This document shows positions 16,638 through 27,858 of a stretch of DNA of 64,000 nucleotides, piece by piece. Origin of the DNA: JARFQW01 sp963842955 (lineage in GTDB: Bacteria; Pseudomonadota; Gammaproteobacteria; Steroidobacterales; XN24); assembly GCA_963842955.1 (NCBI GenBank), contig CAWJIJ010000008.1, positions 62,001 to 126,000 on the forward strand, in the 5' to 3' direction. The notes beneath the pieces are model-generated. The model was not told the origin of the DNA and made no database searches. It saw nothing but the letters and a program-made list of their open reading frames with translations. Position numbers and translations under genes: made by a program. How positions within the stretch are numbered: position 1 is the stretch's first letter; every line of letters starts with the position of its first letter.

Positions 16638-19256
16638 ATGGCAGAAGCGGCCGGCGAGGTCCTCTACGTCAACCTGGAAGACGAGATGCGCCAGTCGTAT
16701 CTCGACTATGCGATGAGCGTGATAGTCGGACGGGCCCTGCCCGACGTCCGAGACGGCCTGAAGCCGGTTCATCGACGGGTTCTCTACGCGATGCGGGAAC
16801 TCGGTAACGACTGGAACAAGCCGTACAAGAAATCGGCTCGTGTCGTGGGTGACGTGATCGGTAAGTATCATCCCCACGGCGATTCGGCGGTCTACGACAC
16901 GATCGTGCGAATGGCCCAGCCCTTTTCCCTTCGCTACCTGCTGGTGGATGGCCAGGGCAACTTCGGATCCGTGGATGGCGATGCCCCTGCGGCGATGCGC
17001 TACACCGAGGTCCGGATGTCCCGGATTGCCCACGAGCTCCTTGCGGACATCGAAAAAGAGACCGTCGACCATTCCGTCAACTACGACGAGTCGGAATTCG
17101 AGCCGACTGTCCTGCCGACCCGGGTCCCCAATCTGTTGGTTAACGGGTCGTCGGGCATCGCCGTGGGCATGGCAACCAACATCCCGCCCCACAACCTGAC
17201 CGAGGTGGTCACTGCGTGCCTGGCGCTGCTGGACGATTCCGACCTGACGGTTCACGACCTGATCGAGCATATTCCCGGCCCGGACTTCCCGACCGCGGGC
17301 CTGATCAACGGCGCCGCCGGTATTGTCGAGGCCTATCAGACGGGCCGAGGGCGGATCTACATGCGCGCCCGGAGCCACTTCGAGGATGTCAATGAGGCCG
17401 GCAAGAAGGCCATTGTCGTCACCGAGATTCCCTACCAGGTCAACAAAGCGAAGCTGGTAGAGAAAATCGCCGATCTCGTGCGGGAGAAAAAGGTCGAGGG
17501 CATCACCGAGTTACGCGACGAGTCCGACAAGGACGGAATGCGTGTGGTAATCGAGCTGCGCCGCGGGGAGATCCCCGAGGTCGTGCTGAACAATCTTTAC
17601 AAGCACACGCAGCTGGAGTCGGTATTCGGGATCAACATGGTCGCGCTGGTGGACGGCCAGCCCCGGCTGCTGAACCTCAAGGACATGCTGGAAGCCTTCC
17701 TTCGCCACCGGCGGGAAGTGGTCACCCGGCGGACCATTTTCGATCTTCGCAAGGCCAGGGAACGGGCCCATGTCCTGGAAGGACTCACCGTGGCTCTGGC
17801 CAACCTGGACGAGGTGATCGACCTGATCAAGGCGTCCGGTTCGCCCGCGGAAGCGCGGGCCGGACTGGTGGCACGCGGCTGGGCGCCGGGCGCGGTAACC
17901 GGCCTGCTGGAGCGCACCGGCGCTGCGTCAACGCGGCCGGATGACGTGGAAGAGGGCAAGGGTCTCGTCGACGGTATCTACCACCTGTCCCTGGCCCAGG
18001 CCCAGGCGATTCTCGATCTGCGACTGCATCGCCTGACCGGGCTCGAACAGAACAAGATCATGGACGAGTACAAGTCCATCATCGAAAAAATCGAGGACCT
18101 GATCGAGATCCTGGAAAGCCCCGCGCGCCTGGCGTCTGTCATCCGGGCAGAACTCGAGGAAATTCGCGAGAACTACGGTGACGATCGGCGCACCGAGATT
18201 GTCAGCGACCACATGGGTCTGACGATGGAAGACCTCATCCCGGAAGAGGATATGGTCGTCACGTTGTCTCATGGCGGCTATGCGAAGTCCCAGCCCGTTA
18301 CGGCCTACCAGGCCCAGCGACGGGGCGGGCGCGGCAAGTCCGCCACGCGGGTCAAGGAAGAGGACTTCGTGGACAAACTGTGGATTGCCAACAGCCACGA
18401 CACGTTGTTGTGCTTCAGCAGCCGGGGCAAGGCCTACTGGCTGAAAGTCTACGAAGTTCCTCAGGCAGGGCGCGGCTCCCGTGGCCGGCCGTTCATCAAT
18501 CTGCTGCCGCTGGAAAGTGACGAGCGGATCAATGCGGTGCTGCCGGTGAGGGACTTCACGGCCGACCGGTTCGTCTTCATGGTGACCAGCAACGGTACGG
18601 TCAAGAAGACGCCCCTGAGCAATTTCTCCCGGCCGCGCTCCAGCGGAATTATTGCCGTGGATCTGCGTGACGGCGACCGCCTCGTGGACGTTGCGATGAC
18701 CGAGGGTGACCGGCACATCATGCTGTTTGGCAGCCACGGCAAGGCCATTCGTTTCGCCGAATCCGACGTTCGCGCCATGGGCCGCACGGCAGCCGGTGTG
18801 CGTGGAATTCGATTGCCCAAGGGGGCCGAGGTGATCGCCCTGATCATCGTGGACGAGGGTGACATCCTGACGGCGACGGAGAATGGCTTCGGGAAGCGCA
18901 CTCCGGCAGCCGATTACCCGGTCTACCGGCGTGGCGGACAGGGCGTTATTGCCATCCAGACCAACGCCCGCAACGGCGCCCTGGTCGGGGCTCTGCAGAT
19001 CCTGGCGGAGGACGGCATCATGCTGATCAGCTCCAACGGGACGCTCGTTCGCACATCGGTTCACGAGATCTCCGTCGTCGGCCGCAATACCCAGGGCGTT
19101 CGGCTGATCCGGCTCGATAAGGGCGACCGGCTGGTGGGCCTCGACCGCATCGAGGCTCTCGCCGAGAACGGCGACGAGGACGAGGACGTGGACTCTGACG
19201 ATCAGGACGGCCCGATCAGCGAAGACTCAGACGATAACGGCACGGCGGACGCGTAA
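16638..19256 (+). CDS. gyrA: DNA gyrase subunit A
   Basis: Full-length GyrA (872 aa). The catalytic Tyr lies in AMRYTEVRMS, and the quinolone-determining region KYHPHGDSAVYDTIVRM has the susceptible-type Ser and Asp. The GyrA box QRRGGRGK sits at the start of the beta-pinwheel C-terminal domain. The C-terminus is an acidic tail, as in many gammaproteobacteria. A 117-bp gap containing an A-rich stretch precedes it. gyrA followed by serC is a conserved gammaproteobacterial order. Confidence 0.98.
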   Translation: MAEAAGEVLYVNLEDEMRQSYLDYAMSVIVGRALPDVRDGLKPVHRRVLYAMRELGNDWNKPYKKSARVVGDVIGKYHPHGDSAVYDTIVRMAQPFSLRYLLVDGQGNFGSVDGDAPAAMRYTEVRMSRIAHELLADIEKETVDHSVNYDESEFEPTVLPTRVPNLLVNGSSGIAVGMATNIPPHNLTEVVTACLALLDDSDLTVHDLIEHIPGPDFPTAGLINGAAGIVEAYQTGRGRIYMRARSHFEDVNEAGKKAIVVTEIPYQVNKAKLVEKIADLVREKKVEGITELRDESDKDGMRVVIELRRGEIPEVVLNNLYKHTQLESVFGINMVALVDGQPRLLNLKDMLEAFLRHRREVVTRRTIFDLRKARERAHVLEGLTVALANLDEVIDLIKASGSPAEARAGLVARGWAPGAVTGLLERTGAASTRPDDVEEGKGLVDGIYHLSLAQAQAILDLRLHRLTGLEQNKIMDEYKSIIEKIEDLIEILESPARLASVIRAELEEIRENYGDDRRTEIVSDHMGLTMEDLIPEEDMVVTLSHGGYAKSQPVTAYQAQRRGGRGKSATRVKEEDFVDKLWIANSHDTLLCFSSRGKAYWLKVYEVPQAGRGSRGRPFINLLPLESDERINAVLPVRDFTADRFVFMVTSNGTVKKTPLSNFSRPRSSGIIAVDLRDGDRLVDVAMTEGDRHIMLFGSHGKAIRFAESDVRAMGRTAAGVRGIRLPKGAEVIALIIVDEGDILTATENGFGKRTPAADYPVYRRGGQGVIAIQTNARNGALVGALQILAEDGIMLISSNGTLVRTSVHEISVVGRNTQGVRLIRLDKGDRLVGLDRIEALAENGDEDEDVDSDDQDGPISEDSDDNGTADA

Positions 19257-19286
19257 GACTCACGACACCGGACAGGAAGGATACCG

Positions 19287-20369
<1,083 letters not shown>

Positions 20370-20465
20370 AAACGGCCCGCGAGCTCGTTTGCTGCATTGC
20401 CGCATCGCGCGCGTTTTTGAGCCATAATCCGAAAGACGGAACGCACGCTCAAGGAGCACCTCATC

Positions 20466-21632
20466 ATGGGATTCAAGATCCTGACCCTCAATAACATCTC
20501 CCCGGTGGGCCTCGAGCGCATGCCCCGGGACCGCTACGAAGTGGCATCGGAAATCGGCCACCCCGACGCGGTACTCGTGCGCTCCCAGAACATGCACGAA
20601 ATGGATCTGCCGGCCAGCATCAAGGCGGTGGCGCGGGCCGGGGCCGGCGTGAACAACATACCTATCGACCGGCTTTCGGCCATGGGTGTGCCGGTTTTCA
20701 ACGCGCCCGGAGCCAACGCCAATGCGGTCAAGGAACTGGTCATCGCCGGGATGCTGATGGCCGCGCGCAACCTGGGTGAAGCCTGGGACTACGTTCGTCA
20801 TCTCGAGGGGGATGGCGAGGCCTTGCAGAAGGCGGTCGAGGCCGGCAAGAAGCAGTTTGTCGGCTTCGAGTTGCCCGGTCGGACCCTCGGAGTGGTTGGC
20901 CTCGGGGCGATTGGCGTGCAGGTGGCCAATGCCGCGTTGCACCTGGGCATGGAGGTGGCCGGCTTCGATCCGCAGATGACGGTCGAGCGCGCCTGGCAGT
21001 TGTCTTCCGGCGTTCGCCAGGCCCTTAGCCTCGATGACCTGTTTGCGAAATCTGACATGGTTACCGTGCATGTGCCGCTCAATGACCATACCCGGGGCCT
21101 GGTCAAGGCCTCGCGGATTGCCCTCATGAATGACGGGGGTGTCGTACTGAACTTTGCCCGCGGTGGAATTGTCGATGAGGCGGCCGTGGGCGAGGCGCTG
21201 GACTCAGGCAAGCTCAGCCGATATGTCTACGATTTTCCGAGCCCGGCCCTGAAGTCCCATCCCCGCACGATCGCGTTGCCGCATCTTGGCGCTTCCACCC
21301 ACGAGGCCGAGGAGAACTGTGCGGTCATGGTGGTCAAGCACCTGCGTGACTTCCTGGAGAACGGGAATATCCGAAATTCCGTGAATTTCCCGGAGGCGGT
21401 GATGCCCCGGGGCAATGGACACCGCCTGGCCGTGGCCAACGCGAACGTGCCGGGCATCGTGGGTCACATCTCCACGGAGCTTGCCGGGGCGGGCCTGAAT
21501 ATCATTGACCTGCTCAACAAGTCCCGGGGCGAACTGGCCTACACATTGCTCGACGTGGAAGGGCCGATTCCTGATGCCGTGGTCGAGAAGATGCGCGCGG
21601 TCGACGGCGTTCTTTCGGCCCGCGTGGTCTGA
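20466..21632 (+). CDS. serA: D-3-phosphoglycerate dehydrogenase, short ACT-domain type
   Basis: Protein of 388 aa. The NAD-binding loop GVVGLGAIGVQVANAAL and catalytic HLGASTHEAEENCA (active-site His) are clear, with Arg in NFARGGIVDE. The C-terminal ~75 residues (ANVPGIVGHISTELAGAGLNI) form an ACT domain for serine feedback. SD AAGGAGC upstream. ATGA overlap with pheA. First step of serine synthesis, adjacent to serC. Confidence 0.93.
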   Translation: MGFKILTLNNISPVGLERMPRDRYEVASEIGHPDAVLVRSQNMHEMDLPASIKAVARAGAGVNNIPIDRLSAMGVPVFNAPGANANAVKELVIAGMLMAARNLGEAWDYVRHLEGDGEALQKAVEAGKKQFVGFELPGRTLGVVGLGAIGVQVANAALHLGMEVAGFDPQMTVERAWQLSSGVRQALSLDDLFAKSDMVTVHVPLNDHTRGLVKASRIALMNDGGVVLNFARGGIVDEAAVGEALDSGKLSRYVYDFPSPALKSHPRTIALPHLGASTHEAEENCAVMVVKHLRDFLENGNIRNSVNFPEAVMPRGNGHRLAVANANVPGIVGHISTELAGAGLNIIDLLNKSRGELAYTLLDVEGPIPDAVVEKMRAVDGVLSARVV

Positions 21633-22741
21633 TGAGCGATACCCCCGAAGACCCGTCAGGCAACTCCGGGGTAAAGGATATCCGGGAGCGGATCGACGCC
21701 CTCGACGAACAGATTCAGGCGCTGATAAGTGAGCGCGCCACCCTCGCCCGGACCATGGGCGGGTCCAAGCGCGCGCAGCCGGCAGGGACCCGCGAGTTCT
21801 ATCGTCCCGAGCGGGAAGCCCAGGTGCTGCGCAGCGTGGTCAGCCGGAATAGCGGACCGCTGCGAGACGAGGAGATGGTGCGGCTGTTCCGGGAAATCAT
21901 GTCCGCGTGCCTCGCCCAGCAGGAGCCTTTGAAGGTCGCCTTTCTCGGGCCGGAAGGAACCTTCACCCAGGCTGCCGTCCTCAAACATTTCGGGCATTCG
22001 GTCAGAGCGTTGTCGCTGGCGACCATTGACGAGGTGTTTCGCGAGGTGGAGTCCGGAGTCGCGGATTTCGGGGTGGTCCCCGTGGAGAACTCCACGGAGG
22101 GTGTTGTCAGCAACACGCTGGACATGTTGATCTCATCGACCCTCAAGATCTGCGGCGAAGTCGAGCTGCGGATCCGCCAGCACCTGATGGGGCGGATGCA
22201 GTCCGTCGACGAGATCCGGCGCGTGTACTCCCATCAGCAGTCCCTGGCCCAGTGCCGGGCGTGGATCGAGCAGAAACTGGGCGACGTGGAGTGCCGGACG
22301 GTCAGCAGCAATGCCGAGGCGGCCCGGCGTGCCCGGGACGAGGAAGGTGCCGCCGCGATTGCCGGAGATACCGCCGCGGAGATCTACGGCCTGCGGCTGA
22401 TGATGACCAACATTGAAGACAAGCCGGACAACACGACCCGGTTCCTGGTCATCGGCCGCGACATCTTTCCGCCCAGCGGCAATGACAAGACATCGTTACT
22501 GATGTCCGGGCGCCACCAGGCCGGGGCCTTGCAGGAGCTGCTTTATCCGCTGGCAAAACACCGGGTCAGCATGACCCGAATCGAATCCCGACCCTCGCGC
22601 CGGGCCAAATGGGACTATGTTTTCTTTGTGGATGTCGAGGGTCACGCGGAGGATCCGAACGTCGCCGCGGCCCTGAAGGACCTGGAAGTTGCGTCGTCCT
22701 ACTACCGTGTCCTCGGCTCGTACCCCTGTGCGGTCCTGTAG
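21632..22741 (+). CDS. pheA: Bifunctional chorismate mutase/prephenate dehydratase (P-protein)
   Basis: Protein of 369 aa. Residues ~12-95 are the AroQ chorismate mutase (RIDALDEQIQALISERATLA); ~100-285 the dehydratase (LGPEGTFTQAAVLKHFG, VPVENSTEGVV, NTTRFLVIG); ~300-369 the ACT regulatory domain with ESRPSRRAKWDYVFFVDVEG, the Phe-binding signature. It makes phenylpyruvate from chorismate. Start overlaps the serA stop. Confidence 0.97.
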   Translation: MSDTPEDPSGNSGVKDIRERIDALDEQIQALISERATLARTMGGSKRAQPAGTREFYRPEREAQVLRSVVSRNSGPLRDEEMVRLFREIMSACLAQQEPLKVAFLGPEGTFTQAAVLKHFGHSVRALSLATIDEVFREVESGVADFGVVPVENSTEGVVSNTLDMLISSTLKICGEVELRIRQHLMGRMQSVDEIRRVYSHQQSLAQCRAWIEQKLGDVECRTVSSNAEAARRARDEEGAAAIAGDTAAEIYGLRLMMTNIEDKPDNTTRFLVIGRDIFPPSGNDKTSLLMSGRHQAGALQELLYPLAKHRVSMTRIESRPSRRAKWDYVFFVDVEGHAEDPNVAAALKDLEVASSYYRVLGSYPCAVL

Positions 22742-22798
22742 AATCGCCATCCCTGAAATGAGCCTGCGGCCCGGTTGCCGCGGCCTGAAGTAATTGCC

Positions 22799-23923
22799 AT
22801 GTTGAAACATTTCCTGGACCTGGCGACGCCGGGTGTCCGTGGACTCAAGCCCTACCAGCCCGGCAAACCCATCAGCGAGCTGGAGCGGGAATATGGCGTC
22901 TCCGACATCGTCAAGCTGGCCTCCAACGAGAATCCGCTGGGTCCCAGTCCCCGGGCCATAGAGGCGATGTCCGCGGCCCTCGGCGACCTGGGTCTTTATC
23001 CCGACGCGAATGGATTTGATCTCAAGGCACGCCTTGCGCTGCGCCATGGCGTGGACACGGCCTGCATCACTCTCGGCAATGGTTCGAACGATGTCCTGGT
23101 TCTGCTTGCGGAGGCATTTCTGCAGCCGGGACTCGCCGCCGTGTTTTCCCAGTATGCGTTTGCCGTTTACCCGATCGCCACGCAGGCGACGGGGGCGGAA
23201 AGCCGGATTGCGCCGGCGATCGCTCCCGAGCTTGCCGGTGCTTACGGACATGACCTGGACGCCATGGCGGGCCTGGTGGACGAGCGGACCCGGCTGGTTT
23301 TTATCGCCAACCCGAATAACCCTACCGGGACCTGGATCAACTCCCAACGCCTCGAGGCATTTGTGTCCTCCGTTCCCGGGAATACGCTCGTGGTCGTCGA
23401 CGAGGCCTATGCCGAGTACGTAAACGATCCGGCCTGTCCGGATACAGTGAAGTGGCTGGAACGCTATCCGAACCTTGTGGTGACCCGGACCTTCTCCAAG
23501 GCGTTCGGGCTGGCCGGACTCCGGGTGGGCTATGCCGTGTCCCACCCCGACGTGGCGGATCTCCTCAACCGCGTCCGACAGCCTTTCAACGTGGGCACCC
23601 TGGGGCAGCTGGCTGCGCTGGCCGCACTGGACGACGAGGCGCACCTGGGCCGGTCCGTGGCCATGAACGCCGAACAGCGCGAGCGCCTTGCCGCCGCTTG
23701 CGCCGCCCGGGGCCTCGGCGTCGTACCCTCGGCCTGTAACTTCGTTCTCGTGGACCTGGGGCGACCGGCAAACCCCGTATACGAGGCCCTGCTGCGGGCG
23801 GGTGTGATCGTCCGCCCGGTGGGGAATTACGGGTTGCCGAATCATCTTCGCATGTCGGTGGGTACGCCCGAGGAAACGGGCCGGCTGATCGAGGCCCTTG
23901 ACCCGATTCTGTCCGGCGCATGA
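22799..23923 (+). CDS. hisC: Histidinol-phosphate aminotransferase
   Basis: PLP aminotransferase I of 374 aa; ATG at 22799 (MLKHFLDLATPGVRGL) is the family-like start although the frame opens at 22775. KLASNENPLGPS, FIANPNNPTG, VVDEAYAEY and the PLP-lysine segment TFSKAFGLAGLRVGY are intact. In the pheA-hisC-aroA context these enzymes may also act on aromatic amino acids. ATGA overlap with aroA. Confidence 0.95.
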   Translation: MLKHFLDLATPGVRGLKPYQPGKPISELEREYGVSDIVKLASNENPLGPSPRAIEAMSAALGDLGLYPDANGFDLKARLALRHGVDTACITLGNGSNDVLVLLAEAFLQPGLAAVFSQYAFAVYPIATQATGAESRIAPAIAPELAGAYGHDLDAMAGLVDERTRLVFIANPNNPTGTWINSQRLEAFVSSVPGNTLVVVDEAYAEYVNDPACPDTVKWLERYPNLVVTRTFSKAFGLAGLRVGYAVSHPDVADLLNRVRQPFNVGTLGQLAALAALDDEAHLGRSVAMNAEQRERLAAACAARGLGVVPSACNFVLVDLGRPANPVYEALLRAGVIVRPVGNYGLPNHLRMSVGTPEETGRLIEALDPILSGA

Positions 23924-25241
23924 GCGCCGGATTCGTGGTCTCCCCCGGCGAAGACCTCGCCGGCACAATCCGGGTTCCGGGCGATAAGTCCATTTCCCAC
24001 CGGGCCCTCATGCTCGGCGGTCTCGCGGACGGGCCGGTGACGGTGACCGGCTGGCTCGATGGTGCCGATTGCCGGGCCACGCGGCAGGCGATGACGGCCC
24101 TGGGGGTTCGTTTCGAGTCCGGAACCGCCGACACCCTTACCGTCATTCCGCCGCCGCATCTCACCCCGCCAGTCGGTGTGCTCGACCTCGGCAACTCGGG
24201 TACGGGCATTCGCCTGCTGTCCGGGCTGCTGGCAGGGTTGGGGCTTTCGGCCACTCTGGATGGGGACGAGTCTATCCGCCGGCGACCCTATGGAGCGAGT
24301 CGCCGCGCCGCTGCGGGCGATGGGTGCCGAGCGTGAGGACCCGTGACGGATGTCCCCCCATCGAGATTCGCGCGGGACAGACGCTGGCAGGCATCGAGTT
24401 TTCCCAGCCGGTCGCCAGTGCACAGGTCAAATCGGCGGTGCTGCTGGCCGGACTGGGCGCCGAGGGCACGACCCGGGTCATTCAGCCCGCGCCGTCTCGG
24501 GACCACACGGAGCGTATGCTCGCGGCGATGGGTTGTCCGGTGCGGTTCGGGTACTGGGGGGCTGAACTCGATGGCCCGACCGGGCTGCGGGCGGTGCCGA
24601 TCCGGGTCCCGGCGGACCTGTCTTCCGCGGCCTTCTTTATCGTGGCCGCGCTGATCGCGGGATCCGGGCCGGTGGACCTGCCCGATGTCGGGGTCAACCC
24701 AACGCGAACCGGCGTGCTGACGATACTTGAAGCCATGGGTGCGCGAATCGAGCTCCGAAACCCACGGAGCTTTGGCAGCGAGCCGGTCGCCGACCTCCGG
24801 GTTTATCCCGGATCTCTCCACGGTGTCGACGTTCCCCCGGACGTAGTGCCGCTGGCCATCGATGAATTCCCGGTGCTGTTTGTCGCGGCCGCCCTGGCAA
24901 CAGGGCGTACCCGCGTGACGGGCGCCGCCGAGCTGAGGGTCAAGGAGTCGGATCGGCTGGCCCAGATGGCGGCTGGACTCAGCGCCCTTGGGGCCTCCGT
25001 CAGGCTCCTCGAGGACGGGATCGAAATTGACGGCGGCGGGTTGCGCGGCGGCCGGATCGACAGCGGCGGGGATCATCGCGTGGCCATGGCCTTTGCGGTG
25101 GCGGGAGCGCGTGCCGACGAACCTGTCACCATAGGCGACATACGCAACGTCGAGACCTCCTTTCCCGGGTTCGCGGAGACGGCGCGACACCATGGCCTGC
25201 GCCTTGAGGTAACCGATGTGGATGGAGGAGGGCATGCATGA
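23920..25241 (+). pseudogene. aroA: 3-phosphoshikimate 1-carboxyvinyltransferase, interrupted by two +1 insertions
   Basis: The N-terminal part (IRVPGDKSISHRALMLGGLA, then LDLGNSGTGIRLLSGLLAG) is in one frame to 24288. The rest (ASAQVKSAVLLAGLGAEGTT through the conserved IDEFPVLFVAAALATG and ELRVKESDRL) is in another from 24333. Between them a third frame reads MERVAAPLRAMGAE, the expected EPSP synthase segment. Removing one base near 24289 (CCCTATGG) and one near 24332 (GAGCGTGAGG) restores a 439-aa protein. Both ends keep exact 4-bp overlaps with hisC and cmk, so sequencing error is more likely than decay of this essential shikimate-pathway gene. Confidence 0.92.
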
Positions 25242-25954
25242 CGACTGACCCCGGAGCGCCCGGAGACACAGCCCCCGTACTGGCGATGGACGGTCCCAGC
25301 GGGAGCGGTAAGGGCACGATTTCGCGATTGACCGCGGAGCGGCTCGGGTGGGGCCTGCTCGACAGTGGTGCCTTGTACCGGCTCGTGGCCCTATCGGCGG
25401 CCCGGTCCGGCGTCGACCTGGAGGACGAAGGGGCGCTGGCACGCCTGGCGCGGGACCTGGACGCGACGTTCTCGATGGCCGTGGATGGGGGAGAACGAAT
25501 CAGCCTGGGGGGAGAGGAGGTCAGCCGGGAAATTCGCGCCGAAACCTGCGGGAACGATGCCTCCCGGGTTGCAACTGTTGCCGCGGTCCGGGAGGCTCTG
25601 CTGGGTCGCCAGCGGGCCTATCGGCAGCCGCCGGGCCTCGTGGCCGACGGTCGGGATATGGGAACCGTCGTGTTCCCCGATGCCGAGGTCAAAATCTTCC
25701 TCACTGCCAGCGCGGAGGAACGCGCGCGACGTCGGCATAAGCAGTTGATGGAGAAAGGAATTGATGTTAACCTTTCGCGCCTTTTCTCGGAGGTTGCCGA
25801 AAGGGACCGACGTGATCAGCAACGATCTGTCGCCCCATTGAAGCCCGCCGAGGATGCCGTGGTAGTCGATACTACGGGGCTCGAGATTCCCGAAGTCGTG
25901 GAACGAGTTTTGTCGATCGTTCGGGCGGCGCCGTCGCTGGTGTTGCCGGAATAA
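25238..25954 (+). CDS. cmk: Cytidylate kinase
   Basis: Protein of 238 aa. Walker A is AMDGPSGSGKGTISRL, followed by LDSGALYRL; VADGRDMGTVVFPDAEVKIF and the lid Arg residues (ERARRRHKQL) complete the family. It phosphorylates CMP and dCMP. Last gene of the serC-to-cmk run, followed by a strong terminator. rpsA next is the conserved order. Confidence 0.97.
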   Translation: MTTDPGAPGDTAPVLAMDGPSGSGKGTISRLTAERLGWGLLDSGALYRLVALSAARSGVDLEDEGALARLARDLDATFSMAVDGGERISLGGEEVSREIRAETCGNDASRVATVAAVREALLGRQRAYRQPPGLVADGRDMGTVVFPDAEVKIFLTASAEERARRRHKQLMEKGIDVNLSRLFSEVAERDRRDQQRSVAPLKPAEDAVVVDTTGLEIPEVVERVLSIVRAAPSLVLPE

Positions 25955-25962
25955 TAAAGAGC

Positions 25963-25990
25963 AGCCCTCGCTGGATGCGGGGGCTTTGTT
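25963..25990 (+). terminator. Rho-independent terminator after cmk
   Basis: Nine-pair stem AGCCCTCGC / GCGGGGGCT (one G-T pair), 5-nt loop, then TTTGTTG. It ends 72 bp before rpsA. Confidence 0.85.
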
Positions 25991-26062
25991 GTAGAAAAAC
26001 CCGCATTCGAATGGACTCGGAAGCGGCTCAATTGGCTCATTTGAGCCTGGATTTTCAATCAC

Positions 26063-27736
26063 ATGTCTGAGAGTTTTGCACAACTTTTCGAAGAGAGCCT
26101 TGCCAGCCGGCAGATCAAGCCCGGCTCGATCCTGACCGGCAGCGTCGTCGAGGTAAACAGCGACGTCGTTATCGTGAATGCCGGCCTCAAGTCCGAAGCG
26201 GTTATCCCCGCTGAGCAGTTCCGCAACGAAAGCGGCGAAATCGAAGTCAGCGTCGGCGACGAGGTCGAGGTGGCCCTCGACGCGGTCGAAGACGGCTTCG
26301 GTGAGACCCGCCTTTCCCGGGAAAAGGCCAAGCGGGCCCGGACCTGGAAGCGGCTGGAGGAATCCTTCGAGAAGGGAGAAGTGGTCAACGGAATCATTAC
26401 CGGCCGCGTCAAGGGTGGTTTCACCGTGGACGTGGACCTGGTGCGGGCGTTCCTGCCCGGCAGCCTCGTGGATGTGCGTCCCGTGCGGGATCCGTCCTAT
26501 CTCGAGGGCAAGGTCCTCGAGTTCAAGGTCATCAAGCTCGACGAGAAGCGGAACAACGTGGTGGTCTCCCGCCGGGCCGTGGTCGAGGAAGAGTTCAGCG
26601 CCGAGCGCGAAGAGTTGCTCGAGCAGCTGCAGGAAGGCGCGGTGCTCAAGGGCATCGTCAAGAACCTCACCGACTACGGTGCGTTCGTTGACCTGGGCGG
26701 CATCGACGGTCTTCTGCATATCACCGACATGGCCTGGAAGCGGGTCAAGCACCCGTCCGAGGTCGTGAACGTCGGCGACGAGATCCAGGTGAAGGTCCTG
26801 AAGTTCGACCGCGAGCGCCAGCGTGTATCTCTGGGCATGAAGCAGCTGGGTGAAGATCCCTGGCAGGCCATTGCCCGCCGCTATCCGCCGGGTACGCGCC
26901 TGTTCGGCACGGTCACCAACCTGGCCGACTATGGTGCGTTCGTGGAGATCGAAGAGGGCGTCGAGGGCCTGGTCCACGTGTCCGAGATGGACTGGACCAA
27001 CAAGAACGTTGCACCGTCGAAGGTCGTCCAGGTGGGCGACGAACTCGAAGTCATGGTGCTGGATATCGACGAGGAGCGCCGGCGCGTTTCTCTGGGTATC
27101 AAGCAGTGCCAGCCCAATCCCTGGGCGGAGTTCGCGACGAGCTTCAACCGCGGCGACAAGGTGTCCGGTCAGATCAAGTCGATCACCGACTTCGGCATCT
27201 TCATCGGCCTGGACGGCGGTATCGACGGCCTGGTCCACCTGTCGGATCTGTCCTGGGACGTTTCGGGCGAGGAACTCGTGCGGAATTATCGCAAGGGTGA
27301 GGAGCTGGAGGCTGTCGTGCTCTCCATCGATCCCGAGCGCGAGCGCATTTCCCTGGGCATCAAGCAGCTGGATCGCGATCCCCTGTCCGGATTCCTGGCC
27401 GAGCATCCCAAGGGGAGCATCGTCAAGGGCACCGTGACCGAGGTGGACGCCAAGGGCGCCGTGGTGGACCTCGGCGGCATCGAGGGCTATCTGCGAGCCT
27501 CCGAACTGGCCCGGGACCGGGTGGAGGATGCGCGCGCCATCCTGAAGGTTGGGGACAATGTCGAGGCGAGGTTCACCGGCGTCGACCGGAAGAATCGTGC
27601 CATCAGCCTGTCCATCAAGGCGAAGGAAGCCTATGAAGAGGCCGAGGCCATGCAGGCTTATCGGACCGAGTCCTCGACGGGCACCAGCCTGGGCGATCTT
27701 CTCAAGCAGCAGATGTCCGAGAAGGACGACGCCTGA
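26063..27736 (+). CDS. rpsA: 30S ribosomal protein S1
   Basis: Protein of 557 aa with six S1 (OB-fold) repeats. The first two are divergent and bind the ribosome; the last four each contain a GAFV/GIFI-D/E-G-HxS pattern (for example DYGAFVDLGGIDGLLHITDM). No good Shine-Dalgarno lies before the ATG at 26063, only CCTGGATTTTCAATCAC. That is usual for rpsA, whose mRNA is recognised through its structure and autoregulated. A perfect terminator follows. Confidence 0.98.
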   Translation: MSESFAQLFEESLASRQIKPGSILTGSVVEVNSDVVIVNAGLKSEAVIPAEQFRNESGEIEVSVGDEVEVALDAVEDGFGETRLSREKAKRARTWKRLEESFEKGEVVNGIITGRVKGGFTVDVDLVRAFLPGSLVDVRPVRDPSYLEGKVLEFKVIKLDEKRNNVVVSRRAVVEEEFSAEREELLEQLQEGAVLKGIVKNLTDYGAFVDLGGIDGLLHITDMAWKRVKHPSEVVNVGDEIQVKVLKFDRERQRVSLGMKQLGEDPWQAIARRYPPGTRLFGTVTNLADYGAFVEIEEGVEGLVHVSEMDWTNKNVAPSKVVQVGDELEVMVLDIDEERRRVSLGIKQCQPNPWAEFATSFNRGDKVSGQIKSITDFGIFIGLDGGIDGLVHLSDLSWDVSGEELVRNYRKGEELEAVVLSIDPERERISLGIKQLDRDPLSGFLAEHPKGSIVKGTVTEVDAKGAVVDLGGIEGYLRASELARDRVEDARAILKVGDNVEARFTGVDRKNRAISLSIKAKEAYEEAEAMQAYRTESSTGTSLGDLLKQQMSEKDDA

Positions 27737-27745
27737 CGCAGCACG

Positions 27746-27780
27746 GGCGGGGGCCGCGACTGGCGGCCCCCGCCACTTTT
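27746..27780 (+). terminator. Rho-independent terminator after rpsA
   Basis: Perfect 12-bp stem (GGCGGGGGCCGC and its complement), loop GACTG, followed by ACTTTT. Begins 9 bp past the rpsA stop. Confidence 0.92.
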
Positions 27781-27858
27781 GACGGATACTGACGGCAGGG
27801 ACTACGGTCCGGGCATCTCGCGGGACGCTACGCCACTGGGGAGGGGCAGGAGCCAACC

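Noticed and set aside
16863..16920. Quinolone-resistance substitution in gyrA
   Set aside because: The region reads HPHGDSAVYD, with the susceptible-type Ser and Asp.
20370..20465. Serine- or aromatic-responsive riboswitch or attenuator before serA
   Set aside because: Only 96 bp with no leader peptide or convincing alternative stems; a plain promoter (CATAAT near 20424) is as likely.
25391..27856. 821-codon minus-strand frame antisense to cmk and rpsA
   Set aside because: Mirror of GC-rich coding DNA; cmk and rpsA are unambiguous full-length matches on the other strand.
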